64,000 nucleotides of DNA from Paracoccus zeaxanthinifaciens ATCC 21588 (GCF_000420145.1 NZ_ATUJ01000001.1:186001-250000), one strand, 5' to 3'. Shown: positions 26,104-34,906, counted from the first letter of the stretch. Numbers and translations: made by a program. Notes: a model not told the origin generated them from the sequence alone.

Positions 26104-26679
26104 ATGACCGAACACGCGATATTCCACCGCCCCCTTGGCGCCAACCCGCCCGCCGGCCACGAACAGGCGATCTTCGGCATGGGCTGCTACTGGGGGGTCG
26201 AGCGGCTGTTCTGGAAGCAGGAGGGCATCTGGCTGACCGAGGTCGGCTTTGCCGGGGGGACCGTCCAGAACCCGACCTACGACCAGGTCAAGCGCGGCGA
26301 TACCGGCCATGCCGAGGTCGTGCGCATCGTCTTCGACCCGGCGCTGATCAGCTATGACCACCTGCTGCAGCTGTTCTGGGAAAACCACGACCCGACGCAG
26401 GGCGACCGGCAGGGCAACGACGTAGGGCCCCAGTATCGCAGCCTGATCATGACCTTCAGCGATCATCAGCGCGCCGCCGCCGAGGCCGCGAAGGTCGATT
26501 TCGACAACCGCCTTGCCGTGCAGGGCTTCGGTGCCATCACCACGCAGATCGTCGATGCCGGCCCCTTCTGGCCCGCCCACGAGGCCCATCAGCAGTATCT
26601 GCACAAGAACCCCGAAGGTTATTGCGGGCTCAAGGGCACCGGAGTAGAGGCAAGCCTTCCCAACCCGGACGCGATCTGA
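26104..26679 (+). CDS. msrA: Peptide methionine (S)-S-oxide reductase
   Basis: Repairs oxidised methionine (S-sulfoxide) in proteins. The 191-residue product has the catalytic GCYWGVERLFW motif near residue 26 (usually GCFWG), GHAEVVRIVFDP, and WENHDPTQGDRQGNDVGPQYRS, which builds the substrate pocket. A resolving cysteine is in GYCGLKG near the C-terminus. AGGCAG precedes the ATG at 26104; the earlier in-frame start at 26026 adds non-family residues. It overlaps prmA by a single base (TGATG). Confidence 0.93.
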   Translation: MTEHAIFHRPLGANPPAGHEQAIFGMGCYWGVERLFWKQEGIWLTEVGFAGGTVQNPTYDQVKRGDTGHAEVVRIVFDPALISYDHLLQLFWENHDPTQGDRQGNDVGPQYRSLIMTFSDHQRAAAEAAKVDFDNRLAVQGFGAITTQIVDAGPFWPAHEAHQQYLHKNPEGYCGLKGTGVEASLPNPDAI

Positions 26680-27545
26680 TGCCCACCTATACCGCACTGA
26701 CCCACACCAAGGGCCGCGAGGCCGCCGAGGCGCTGGCCGAGGCCTGCGAGGACCTGACCCCCGAACCCGTCGGCACCGGCGTCTTCGAGATCGAGGACGG
26801 GTCCGACCGGTGGGAGGTCGGCGCCTATTTCACCGAGACCCCGGACGAGATCTCGCTGGCGCTGCTGGCGGCGGCGCATGGGGCCAACCCCTTCGTCGTG
26901 TCGGAACTGCCCGAGGTGGACTGGGTGGCCCATGTGCGCCGCGAACTGACGCCGGTCAGCGCGGGGCGCTTCTATGTCCATGGCAGCCACGACGCCGAGA
27001 ACGTCCCCGAAGGCGTCGAGGCCCTGTGCATCGAGGCCGCGATGGCCTTCGGCACCGGTCACCACAACACCACCAAGGGCTGCCTCGAGGCCGTGGACCG
27101 GCTGGCGAATGACGGGTTCGCGCCGCATCGCATCGCCGATATCGGCTGCGGCACCGCCGTTCTGGCCATGGGCGCCGCGCGCGTCTGGCCGGTGACGGTG
27201 CTTGCCAGCGACATCGACCCGGTCGCCGTGGACACCGCTGCCGCGAACGTGATCGCGAACGGGCTGGACGGTCGTGTCGTCTGCCTCGAGGCCGCGGGCT
27301 TCGATCACCCGACCCTGCACGAGGCCGCGCCCTATGACCTGGTGCTTGCCAACATCCTGAAGCAGCCGCTGATCGACCTGTCGGGCGACATGGCGAAACA
27401 TGTGGCCGAAGGCGGGCGCATCGTCATGTCGGGCATCCTGACCACGCAGGCCGACGAAGTCGTCGCCGCCTACGAGGCCGCGGGCTTTGCCCTGATCCGC
27501 CGCGACGACCTGGTGGAATGGTCCACGCTGGTGATGGGCCGCTGA
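26679..27545 (+). CDS. prmA: Ribosomal protein L11 methyltransferase
   Basis: SAM-dependent enzyme that trimethylates ribosomal protein L11. The 288-residue product has an N-terminal L11-recognition domain (residues 1-100) and a Rossmann-fold methyltransferase domain. In that domain, FGTGHHNTT near residue 126, motif I IADIGCGTAVLAMGAA and the catalytic VLANILKQPLIDL are clear. It follows msrA with a one-base overlap and ends 24 bases before a strong terminator. Confidence 0.93.
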   Translation: MPTYTALTHTKGREAAEALAEACEDLTPEPVGTGVFEIEDGSDRWEVGAYFTETPDEISLALLAAAHGANPFVVSELPEVDWVAHVRRELTPVSAGRFYVHGSHDAENVPEGVEALCIEAAMAFGTGHHNTTKGCLEAVDRLANDGFAPHRIADIGCGTAVLAMGAARVWPVTVLASDIDPVAVDTAAANVIANGLDGRVVCLEAAGFDHPTLHEAAPYDLVLANILKQPLIDLSGDMAKHVAEGGRIVMSGILTTQADEVVAAYEAAGFALIRRDDLVEWSTLVMGR

Positions 27546-27571
27546 AGGCCCTCACCGCCTCGCCGGACATG

Positions 27572-27608
27572 AAAAAACCCCCGCGCAATCCTGCCGGGGG
27601 TTTCGTTC
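27572..27608. terminator. Bidirectional terminator between prmA and the DUF1127 gene
   Basis: Stem AAACCCCC / GGGGGTTT with a 13-base interior (GCGCAATCCTGCC). On the + strand TTTCGTT follows; on the - strand GGGGGTTTTTTC gives a strong U-run. It therefore serves both convergent genes, most strongly the DUF1127 gene. Confidence 0.85.
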
Positions 27609-27627
27609 ATCCGTCGGGTCGATGGGC

Positions 27628-27834
27628 TCAGTGGCCGCGTGCAATGCGCTCGATGTCGCCGCGGGACAGGCCGATATCGTCCAGCTCGCGGTCGGACAGG
27701 CGGCTCAGCTCCTTGCGGGTCTGGCGGGTTTCGCGCCAGCCGACAAAGGCCGAGACAATCGACGCGACGACATTGCCCACGCCCCAGCCGGCCACGCCAG
27801 CGGTCATGCTGCGGTTCGTTTCGATCGTCGCCAT
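27628..27834 (-). CDS. DUF1127 small basic protein
   Basis: A 68-residue protein whose C-terminal half (WRETRQTRKELSRLSDRELDDIGLSRGDIERIA) is the DUF1127 motif; the N-terminal half is a short hydrophobic helix (GVGNVVASIVSAFVGW). Proteins of this kind are stress-induced in Rhodobacteraceae, and one in Rhodobacter sphaeroides (CcaF1) binds RNA and is encoded together with small RNAs. The start at 27834 is set by AGGTGA 6 bases upstream. The leader carries a large inverted repeat that ends on this ribosome-binding site (27844-27916). The gene ends at a strong terminator, with no sRNA-like hairpins in between. Confidence 0.9.
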   Translation of the reverse strand: MATIETNRSMTAGVAGWGVGNVVASIVSAFVGWRETRQTRKELSRLSDRELDDIGLSRGDIERIARGH

Positions 27835-27843
27835 CTGTATCAC

Positions 27844-27916
27844 CTGTTTTCAGACTGCCCCTTCCTGGGGCAATGTTGCGGATGCCGGGGATATATTTCG
27901 GGCAGTCCGAAAACAG
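27844..27916 (-). promoter_or_regulatory. Structured leader with competing hairpins upstream of the DUF1127 gene
   Basis: Arms CTGTTTTCAGACTGCCC (27844-27860) and GGGCAGTCCGAAAACAG (27900-27916) pair over 17 positions with one mismatch, with 39 bases between them. A second stem, TGCCCC / GGGGCA (27856-27871), reuses part of the first arm, so the two cannot form together. In the mRNA the long stem ends in CAG, whose AG belongs to the AGGTGA ribosome-binding site. This resembles a translational switch or a large operator. The function is inferred from the pairing alone. Confidence 0.55.
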
Positions 27917-28011
27917 TAGGCGTCAAAGCCTCAACCCCGCTATGCAGTTTTTGCAGGCGAAAATGACGGATCGGCCATCATTTTGTCATGAAGGACCGGC
28001 GAATCGACCGA

Positions 28012-28737
28012 TCAGCCCCCGCCCCAATCCCCAAGCGCCGCCTGCCACAGGGCCATCGCGGCCACCGCTGCCGTATCGGCGCGCAGGATGCGCGGTCCCA
28101 GGCTGATCGGAACGACGTGATCAAGATTTGCCAGCTGACGACGCTCGTTCCCCGAGAATCCCCCCTCGGGGCCGATCAGGATGGCCCAGGGGCCCGCCGG
28201 CAGGCCCGCCAGCGTTTCGGCCACCCCCACGCGCGATTCGTCGGCCCAGAGGATGCGCCGCGCCGGATCCCAGTCCGACAGCATGCGCTGCAGGGGCTGA
28301 AGGTCGGTCACCTCGGGGACGAAGGTGCCGCCGCATTGCTCGGCGGCCTCGACGGCATGGGCCTGAAGGCGGTCCTGCCGGATGCGTTCGGAATTGGTGT
28401 GATCGGTCTGGACCGGCATGATGCGGGCGGCGCCCATCTCGGCGGCCTTTTCGACGATGAAGTCGGTGCGGGCCTTCTTGATCGGCGCGAAGATCAGCCA
28501 CAGGTCGGGCGGGTCCTGCTGCGGGGCCGATTGCGCGACGGGCATCAGCGTGCCCTCGCGCTTGGCCAGCCGGTCGATGCGCGCGGTCCATTCGCCGTCG
28601 CGCCCGTTGAAGACGGCGACCTCGGCCCCTTCGCGCTGGCGCATGACGCCCGACAGGTAATGTGCCTGGCCCTGATCCAGCGGGACGGGTTGTCCCGCGG
28701 CAAGGGGGTGATCTATGAACAATCGTATCTTCGCCAT
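28012..28737 (-). CDS. rsmE: 16S rRNA (uracil1498-N3)-methyltransferase
   Basis: SAM-dependent SPOUT-class enzyme that methylates U1498 of 16S rRNA. The 241-residue product starts MAKIRLFIDHPLAAG (N-terminal PUA-like domain). It has the trefoil-knot SPOUT signature ILIGPEGGFSGNER near residue 185 and SLGPRILRADTAAVAAM near 215. The start at 28737 is chosen by family fit. The start region overlaps that of the divergent ubiA frame, so the two share a very short promoter region. Confidence 0.93.
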   Translation of the reverse strand: MAKIRLFIDHPLAAGQPVPLDQGQAHYLSGVMRQREGAEVAVFNGRDGEWTARIDRLAKREGTLMPVAQSAPQQDPPDLWLIFAPIKKARTDFIVEKAAEMGAARIMPVQTDHTNSERIRQDRLQAHAVEAAEQCGGTFVPEVTDLQPLQRMLSDWDPARRILWADESRVGVAETLAGLPAGPWAILIGPEGGFSGNERRQLANLDHVVPISLGPRILRADTAAVAAMALWQAALGDWGGG

Positions 28738-28750
28738 GATGGGCAACGCT

Positions 28751-29689
28751 ATGCAAAGCAGCACGGAAAGACCAGACGCGGTCGTCGACGCGCCGAAGGG
28801 AAACTGGGTCGATGAGATCGCCCCGCCATGGTCGCGCCCCTGGCTGCGGCTCAGCCGCGCGGACCGGCCCATCGGGACATGGCTGCTGCTGCTGCCCTGC
28901 TGGTGGGGGATCGGGCTGGCGATGATGGCAGACGGGCCGCGCTGGTTCGATGCGTGGATCGCGCTGGCCTGCACCATCGGCGCCTTCGTCATGCGGGGCG
29001 CGGGCTGCACCTGGAACGACATCACCGACCGCCGGATCGACGCGCAGGTCGCACGCACCCGCTCGCGCCCGCTGCCAAGCGGACAGGTCACGCTGCGGGG
29101 CGCCTATGGCTGGCTGATCGCGCAGGGGCTGATCGGGCTGGCGATCCTGCTGACCCTGGGGCAGGCCGCGATCTGGATGGGCGTCGCCTCGCTGGCGCTG
29201 GTCGCGATCTATCCCTTCGCGAAACGCTTCACCTGGTGGCCGCAGATCTTCCTGGGGCTGGCCTTCAACTGGGGCGTCATGCTGGCCTATGCCGCGCATG
29301 CGGGCCGTGTCGATGCGGCCCCTGTCGTGGCATGGCTGGGGGCCATCGCCTGGACGATCTTCTACGACACCATCTATGCCCACCAGGACGCCGAGGACGA
29401 CGCCCTGATCGGGGTGAAATCCACCGCGCGGCTGTTCGGCGACAAAAGCCCGCGCATCCTTGCGGGATTCGCCCTGGGCGCGGTCCTGGTGCTGATGCTG
29501 GCCACCGCGCTGCCCGGTCGCAATCTGTTGATTGCCTGGGCGGGCGTCGCGGGTTTCGGCCTGCACCTAGGCTGGCAGCTTCGCAAATTCCAGCCGGATC
29601 AGGGCGATACCTGCCTGCGCCTGTTCCGGTCCAACCGCGATGCGGGGCTGATCCTTGCGCTGTTTCTTGCCGTGGCGGGCCTCGCATGA
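28751..29689 (+). CDS. ubiA: 4-hydroxybenzoate polyprenyltransferase
   Basis: Membrane prenyltransferase that attaches the polyprenyl tail to 4-hydroxybenzoate in ubiquinone synthesis. The 312-residue product has about eight membrane helices and both Asp-rich motifs: NDITDRRIDAQVARTRSRPL near residue 102 and DTIYAHQDAEDDALIGVKS near 223. The Met at 28751 is taken so that the gene does not overlap the divergent rsmE start; the in-frame Met at 28715 would overlap it. COQ9, another ubiquinone gene, is also in this window at 41800. Confidence 0.92.
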   Translation: MQSSTERPDAVVDAPKGNWVDEIAPPWSRPWLRLSRADRPIGTWLLLLPCWWGIGLAMMADGPRWFDAWIALACTIGAFVMRGAGCTWNDITDRRIDAQVARTRSRPLPSGQVTLRGAYGWLIAQGLIGLAILLTLGQAAIWMGVASLALVAIYPFAKRFTWWPQIFLGLAFNWGVMLAYAAHAGRVDAAPVVAWLGAIAWTIFYDTIYAHQDAEDDALIGVKSTARLFGDKSPRILAGFALGAVLVLMLATALPGRNLLIAWAGVAGFGLHLGWQLRKFQPDQGDTCLRLFRSNRDAGLILALFLAVAGLA

Positions 29690-29749
29690 TTGCGTGACGG
29701 GGTTCGCGTGGCTATCGGTTCGACGCTGGAAACAAGTCAAGGCTGAGCA

Positions 29750-31942
29750 ATGGCGCGCAAGCGATCCCGCATATCGACCTCTATGGCCACCGTCCTGCTG
29801 CTGGGGGCGGCCGGGGGGCTTGCATGGGCGGGGGCCGAGGCCGCTTCCAGCTTCATCGAGAAACGCTCGGCCCAGGACGTGACCCGCGCGCTGCAGCTGT
29901 CCGGCCACGACTGGGCCGACGTCACCACCGACGGGCTGCAGGTGCGCCTGACCGGCACCGCCCCGACCGAGGTGGACCGCTTCCGCGCGATGACCGACGC
30001 CTCGACCGCGGTGGATGCCAGCCGCGTCATCGACGACATGACCGTCGCCGCCATCGACGCGCTCAGCCCCCCCGAATTCGAGATCGAGCTGCTGCGCAAC
30101 GACCAGGGCCTGTCGCTGATCGGGCTGGTGCCCGCCGCGCTGGACCGCGCCTCGCTGCTGGCGGGGCTGGAGACGGGCGGCCTGCCGGTCACCGACCTTC
30201 TGGAGAGCGCGGACTATCCGGTGCCCGACGGCTGGGACGCCGCGCTGCGCTTCGGGATCGAGGCCGCGCGCCTTGCGCCCCAGGCCAAGATCTCGATCGC
30301 GCCGGGCAAGGTCGCGGTCGCGGCGCTGGCCGACAGCCGGCAGGACAAGGGCCGGATGGAGACCGCGCTGCAGCGCGCGCGTCCGCAGGGCGTGACGCTG
30401 GACGCCACCATCTCGGCCCCGCGCCCGGTCATCGCGCCCTTCACGCTGCGCTATGTCATGGATGGCACCGGCCCGCGCTTCGACGCCTGCGCAGCCGAGA
30501 CCGAGGATGCGCGCACGCTGATCACCGATGCCGCGCGCAAGGCGGGTCTTGCGGGGCCTGCGAACTGCACCCTGGGGCTGGGTGCGCCCACCCCGGAATG
30601 GGGCGAGGCCGCCGCCGCCGCGATCGAGACGGTCGCAGCCTTGGGTCAGGGCGATGTCACGCTGTCGGATGCCGATGTCGCGCTGGTCGCGCCCGCAGGC
30701 GTGGACCCCGCCCTGTTCGAGCAGGCGGTCGCGCGGCTGGAACAGCGCCTGCCCGCCGTCTTCTCGCTGGATGCGACGCTGGAGCAGGCCGAGCCGCGCG
30801 CCGCCGCCCCGATCGAGTTCCTGGCGACCCTGACCGACCAGGGCACGCTGTCGATGCGTGGCCGCATGGCCGACGAACAGATGCGGCAGGCCGTCTCCAG
30901 CTTTGCCGCCAGCCGCTTCGACATCGCCGAAAGCGGCCTTCGCGACGACGAGACCGTGCCGGGCGGCTGGACCGTCCGCGTGATCGCCGCGCTCGAGGCG
31001 ATGGACGCGCTGGAATCGGGCAGCACCCGCGTCACCCCCGACATGGTCGCGCTGACCGGCATGTCCGGCGACCCGAGCGCGACCGACCGCGCCGCCGCCA
31101 TCCTGTCGCGCAGGCTGGGCGCGGGTGCGCGCTATCAGCTGGCGATCCGCTATGACCGCAGGCTGGACCCGGCACTGGGCCTGCCCGACGGCGAGGAATG
31201 CGTGGCCCAGCTGAACCGCATCATGAGCGAGAGCGAGATCGGCTTCGAGCCGAGCAAGTCCACCATCGCCGGCGATCCCGCCCCCACGCTGGCCCTGCTG
31301 TCGGACGTGATGGCCGATTGCGCCGATTTCCAGATCGAGGCGGGCGGGCATACCGACAGCCAGGGATCCGAGGGCTTCAACGCCGAACTGTCGCGGGGCC
31401 GCGCGCAGGCCATCGTGCAGGCCATGTCGGATGCCGGGATCAACACCGCCAACATGACCTCTCGCGGCTATGGCGAAAGCCAGCCCATCGACACGAACGA
31501 GACCGAGGCCGGCCGCGAGGCGAACCGCCGGATCGAGTTCCGCCTGCTGACCCCGCGCCCCGTGCAGACCGACGCGCTGGAACCGCCCGTCACCATCTCG
31601 GGCGTGACCTCGGCGCCCGACGAACCCGACGATGCGCCTGCCGACGATGCCGCGATGCAGGGGCCGCAGCTGCCGCCCGTCTTCGGCCCCGACCTGCCCC
31701 GCCACGGCATGATGCCCCCGCAGATGCAGGGTCCCCAGCTGCCCCACGCCTCCGAGGCGGCGGGCATGGTCCCGATGACCGTCGGCGTCAGCGAAGAGTT
31801 CGAGACGCTGGACGAACGCGAGGAAAACATTAGGGTGCCGGTGCTGACCCCGGACGAGGACACGCCGCGCCCCGGCGCGCGTCCTGCAAGCGTCTCGGAC
31901 CGGGCGGATGCGGAACCGACCGACGAGACCCCTGCCGAATGA
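29750..31942 (+). CDS. Large OmpA-family peptidoglycan-binding protein with disordered tail
   Basis: A 730-residue envelope protein. An N-terminal hydrophobic segment (residues 11-32) is an anchor or uncleaved signal. Residues 40-480 hold tandem BON-like alpha/beta modules separated by Ala-rich helices. The OmpA C-terminal domain is at about 495-605 (FEPSKSTIAGDPAPTLALL, GGHTDSQGSEGFNAELSRGRA, GYGESQP, NRRIEFRLL) and keeps the Asp and Arg that bind meso-diaminopimelate. The last 125 residues are Pro/Met-rich and acidic, with MQGPQLP occurring twice. Its stop overlaps the start of the next gene (ATGA). The likely role is tethering the envelope to the cell wall. Confidence 0.85.
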   Translation: MARKRSRISTSMATVLLLGAAGGLAWAGAEAASSFIEKRSAQDVTRALQLSGHDWADVTTDGLQVRLTGTAPTEVDRFRAMTDASTAVDASRVIDDMTVAAIDALSPPEFEIELLRNDQGLSLIGLVPAALDRASLLAGLETGGLPVTDLLESADYPVPDGWDAALRFGIEAARLAPQAKISIAPGKVAVAALADSRQDKGRMETALQRARPQGVTLDATISAPRPVIAPFTLRYVMDGTGPRFDACAAETEDARTLITDAARKAGLAGPANCTLGLGAPTPEWGEAAAAAIETVAALGQGDVTLSDADVALVAPAGVDPALFEQAVARLEQRLPAVFSLDATLEQAEPRAAAPIEFLATLTDQGTLSMRGRMADEQMRQAVSSFAASRFDIAESGLRDDETVPGGWTVRVIAALEAMDALESGSTRVTPDMVALTGMSGDPSATDRAAAILSRRLGAGARYQLAIRYDRRLDPALGLPDGEECVAQLNRIMSESEIGFEPSKSTIAGDPAPTLALLSDVMADCADFQIEAGGHTDSQGSEGFNAELSRGRAQAIVQAMSDAGINTANMTSRGYGESQPIDTNETEAGREANRRIEFRLLTPRPVQTDALEPPVTISGVTSAPDEPDDAPADDAAMQGPQLPPVFGPDLPRHGMMPPQMQGPQLPHASEAAGMVPMTVGVSEEFETLDEREENIRVPVLTPDEDTPRPGARPASVSDRADAEPTDETPAE

Positions 31943-32268
31943 ACCGATCCGAATTCATCGCCGTAACCGCCATCATCCTGTTCGGGGCCTTTCTTCTGGG
32001 CTGGCTCTGCAGCTGGCTGGTCCATCGCTTCACCCGCCCCGCGCAGGCCGACATGTCCGACCTGGACCGCATGGCCCAGTCCCTGCACGAGGCCGAGGAA
32101 GAGCGCGACGCGGCCATCGCCCTGCTGGAGGAACGCGAGGCCGTGCTGGCATCCCGCGTCGCCGGGGCCGAGGCCGAGCTGCGCGCCGCGATGGAGGGCC
32201 TGCGGGACAGCCGCTCCGAGGTCGAGGAGCTGCGCGACTATATCGAACAGCGGCTGGCCACGCGCTGA
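31939..32268 (+). CDS. Single-pass membrane protein with coiled coil
   Basis: A 109-residue protein of unknown function: one membrane helix near residues 7-30 (AVTAIILFGAFLLGWLCSWLVH), then an uninterrupted, highly charged coiled coil of about 65 residues (LHEAEEERDAAIALLEEREAVL). It overlaps the OmpA-family gene by 4 bases, so the two products are probably made in step and may act together. This C-terminal-coiled-coil layout recalls small inner-membrane partner proteins of envelope complexes, but no family is recognised. Confidence 0.75.
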   Translation: MNRSEFIAVTAIILFGAFLLGWLCSWLVHRFTRPAQADMSDLDRMAQSLHEAEEERDAAIALLEEREAVLASRVAGAEAELRAAMEGLRDSRSEVEELRDYIEQRLATR

Positions 32269-32274
32269 GCCATG

Positions 32275-32305
32275 AAAAAAGGGGGGCGCCGCGGCACCCC
32301 CCTTT
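32275..32305. terminator. Bidirectional terminator
   Basis: Stem AAAGGGGGG / CCCCCCTTT around the self-complementary GCCGCGGC. The - strand gives a run of six T after the stem, suiting the aminotransferase gene; the + strand gives TTTCG, serving the coiled-coil gene. It lies 6 bases after the stop at 32268 and about 20 from the aminotransferase stop. Confidence 0.8.
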
Positions 32306-32326
32306 CGACATTCGCGTCCCAGGCGT

Positions 32327-33508
32327 TCAGACGCCGGCGTCGATGATCGCGCGCGCCAGGACCGGAACGGTGTCGCTGTTCAGGCCCGCGATGTTCAGGC
32401 GCGAATCGCCCACCATGTAGATGCCGGCCTCGCGCTTCATCGTCTCGACCTGTTCCTGCGTGGCGCCCAGCCGCGAGAACATCCCGCGATGGCGCGCGAT
32501 GAAGTCGAAGCGGTCGCTGCCCGACAGGTCGCGCAGTTCGGATGCCAGCTGGTCGCGCAGGCCCAGCATGGTGTTGCGCACCTCTTCCAGTTCGGCCTGC
32601 CAGTCGGCCCGCAGCGCCTGGTCGTCGAGGATGGTCGAGACGATGCGTGCGCCGTGATCGGGCGGGAAGCTGTAGGTCTGGCGGTTCAGATAGGCCATCG
32701 AGCCCTGCGCCAGGTCGCGCGCCGCGCCGTTCTCGGCCAGCGCCATCAGGATGCCGGTGCGCTCGCGATAGATGCCGAAATTCTTGCTGCAGGATGCCGC
32801 GATCAGCACCTCGGGCAGGCTTTTGGCGACAAGGCGCGTGGCCTGCGCATCGGCGTCCAGACCGTCGCCGAAGCCCTGGTAGGCAAGGTCGATCAGCGGG
32901 ATGGCCCCGGTCTTTTCCAGGATCGCCACGACCTCGGCCCACTGGTCCATGGTCAGGTTCGCGCCGGTCGGGTTGTGGCAGCAGCCGTGCAGCAGCACCA
33001 CGTCGCCCTTCTTGGCGCGCGCGATGTCTTCCTTCATCGCGTCGAAATCGACGCCGCGGCTGTCATTGTCGAAATAGCGGTATTCGACGAAGGGCAGGCC
33101 CATGAACTTCATGATCGACAGGTGGTTCGGCCAGGTCGGGTCCGAGACATGCACCGTCAGGTCCGGGTTCGCCATGCGGGCCAGCTCCAGCGCCTGGCGC
33201 ACGGCACCCGTGCCGCCGACGGTGGCAACCGATGCCAGGCGGTCGGTCGGAACCTCGTCCAGGACAAGGCGGGCCATGGCGGCGCGGTATTCGGGTTCGC
33301 CCGCCAGACCGGTATAGGTCTTGGTGGTCTGGGTTTCCCAGATGCGGCTCTCGGCGGCCTTGACGGCGCGCATGACCGGGGTGACGCCCTGCGGGTCCTT
33401 GTAGACGCCGACGCCCAAGTCGACCTTGCCCTGTCGGGTGTCGGCCTTGTATTCCTCGATCAGCATCAGGATCTTGTCGGCGGCTTGCGGTTTGAGGTTG
33501 GACAGCAT
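32327..33508 (-). CDS. Aspartate/aromatic amino acid aminotransferase, class I
   Basis: PLP-dependent aminotransferase of 393 residues, of the AspC/TyrB type that accepts aspartate and aromatic amino acids. It shows the substrate-binding LGVGVYKDPQGVTPVM near residue 33, LLHGCCHNPTGANLT near 185, and the PLP lysine in ASCSKNFGIYRERTGI near 248. The terminal RLNIAGLN is where the substrate-binding arginine sits. It is the second gene of an operon with the sulfurtransferase gene, with 1 base between stop and start. AspC versus TyrB specificity cannot be read. Confidence 0.92.
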   Translation of the reverse strand: MLSNLKPQAADKILMLIEEYKADTRQGKVDLGVGVYKDPQGVTPVMRAVKAAESRIWETQTTKTYTGLAGEPEYRAAMARLVLDEVPTDRLASVATVGGTGAVRQALELARMANPDLTVHVSDPTWPNHLSIMKFMGLPFVEYRYFDNDSRGVDFDAMKEDIARAKKGDVVLLHGCCHNPTGANLTMDQWAEVVAILEKTGAIPLIDLAYQGFGDGLDADAQATRLVAKSLPEVLIAASCSKNFGIYRERTGILMALAENGAARDLAQGSMAYLNRQTYSFPPDHGARIVSTILDDQALRADWQAELEEVRNTMLGLRDQLASELRDLSGSDRFDFIARHRGMFSRLGATQEQVETMKREAGIYMVGDSRLNIAGLNSDTVPVLARAIIDAGV

Positions 33509-33509
33509 C

Positions 33510-34364
33510 TCAGGCGTCTCCGGTTGCGATGTTCAGGTCGGCGAAGCTGCCCCATTCGGACCAGCTGCCGTCATAGAGCGAATGGTTGCGATGGCCGATC
33601 CGCTCCAGCGCCAGCGACAGGATCGCGGCGGTCACGCCGCTGCCGCAGGTGGTGATCGCGGGCTTGGACAGGTCCACGCCCGCATCCTCGAAGGCGGCGC
33701 GCAGGGCGCCCTCGTCCTTCATGGTTCCGTCGTCGTTCAACAGCCGCGCGAAGGGCAGGTTCCGCGATCCGGGAATATGGCCGCTGCGCATGCCGGGGCG
33801 CGGCTCGTCCGCCTCGCCGCGGAAACGCCCGGGGGCGCGGGCGTCGATGATCTCGTGGTCGCGCAGCTTCGAGGCCGATGCGACCTGCGTGACGTCGCGC
33901 ACCAGCCCGGCCTGCCGCTGCACCGTGATGTGGCGGTCGCGCATGACGGGGGGCATGTCCTCGGTCGGGCGCCCCTCGGCCAGCCATTTGGGCAGACCGC
34001 CATCCAGGACGGCCACGTCCTTCTTGCCCATCAGGCGGAAGGTCCACCAGACGCGGGCGGCGCTGTGCACGTCGGAATTGTCGTAGACGACCACCTGGTG
34101 CCCGTCGCCCACGCCCATCGCGCGCATGCGGCTGATGAACATCTCGGGCGGGGGGGCCATGTGGGGCAGCGCGCTGCGGCGGTCGCTGATCGCGTCGATG
34201 TCGAAGAACCGCGCGCCGGGGATATGGGCGCCGTCATATTCGGCACGCGCGTCGCGCCCGGATGCGGGCAAGTGCCAGCTGGCATCGATGATGCGAAGGT
34301 CGGGGTCGCCCAGATGGGCGGCCAGCCAATCGGTCGAGACAAGCGTCCTCGGGTCGTCCTGCAT
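33510..34364 (-). CDS. sseA: 3-mercaptopyruvate sulfurtransferase
   Basis: Two-domain rhodanese-fold enzyme of 284 residues that moves sulfur from 3-mercaptopyruvate to an acceptor. The first (inactive) rhodanese domain covers about residues 5-140 and contains VVVYDNSDVHSAARVWWTFR. The second carries the catalytic loop TTCGSGVTAAILSLAL near residue 238. The CGSGVTA form is characteristic of mercaptopyruvate rather than thiosulfate enzymes. With the following aminotransferase it could handle cysteine: transamination gives mercaptopyruvate, then desulfuration. This pairing is inference from adjacency. Confidence 0.9.
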   Translation of the reverse strand: MQDDPRTLVSTDWLAAHLGDPDLRIIDASWHLPASGRDARAEYDGAHIPGARFFDIDAISDRRSALPHMAPPPEMFISRMRAMGVGDGHQVVVYDNSDVHSAARVWWTFRLMGKKDVAVLDGGLPKWLAEGRPTEDMPPVMRDRHITVQRQAGLVRDVTQVASASKLRDHEIIDARAPGRFRGEADEPRPGMRSGHIPGSRNLPFARLLNDDGTMKDEGALRAAFEDAGVDLSKPAITTCGSGVTAAILSLALERIGHRNHSLYDGSWSEWGSFADLNIATGDA

Positions 34365-34432
34365 GTGCCCCCCTTCGCTGATGCAGTCCTGACTTACAGA
34401 CCGCGGCGCGGGGGCGCAATGGCGCAGCCGCG

Positions 34433-34906
34433 TCAGCCCTGCTTGAGCAGGCGCTGTTTCTGGCGGTTCCAGTCGCGCTTGGCGCTGGTTTCGCGCTTGT
34501 CGGCGACCTTCTTGCCCTTGGCGACGCCGATCTTCAGCTTCACCAGGCCCTTGTGGTTGAAATACATGACCAGCGGCACGAGGGTCATCCCCTCGCGGCC
34601 GACGGCCTGCCACAGGCGGGCCAGTTCGCGGCGATTGACCAGCAGCTTGCGCCTGCGGCGTTCGTCATGCCCGAAGACGCCCGCATTCAGCAGCGTGGCG
34701 ATATAGCCGTTGATCAGCCACAATTCGCCATCCTCGATGCTGGCATAGCTTTCGGCGATGTTCGACTGCCCCGTGCGGAGGGACTTCACCTCGGAGCCGG
34801 TCAGCACGATGCCCACCTCGAGATCGCTCTCGATGAAATAGTCGAAGCGTGCGCGCCGGTTCTCGGCGATCACCTTGTAGTTCTTGTTTTCCGGTTCCTT
34901 GGCCAT
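34433..34906 (-). CDS. smpB: SsrA-binding protein SmpB
   Basis: Binds tmRNA and delivers it to stalled ribosomes for trans-translation. The 157-residue product has the OB-fold signature [29 protein letters not shown] and INGYIATL. Its basic C-terminal tail ([24 protein letters not shown]) enters the mRNA channel. The tmRNA gene itself was not recognised in this window. Confidence 0.95.
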   Translation of the reverse strand: MAKEPENKNYKVIAENRRARFDYFIESDLEVGIVLTGSEVKSLRTGQSNIAESYASIEDGELWLINGYIATLLNAGVFGHDERRRRKLLVNRRELARLWQAVGREGMTLVPLVMYFNHKGLVKLKIGVAKGKKVADKRETSAKRDWNRQKQRLLKQG

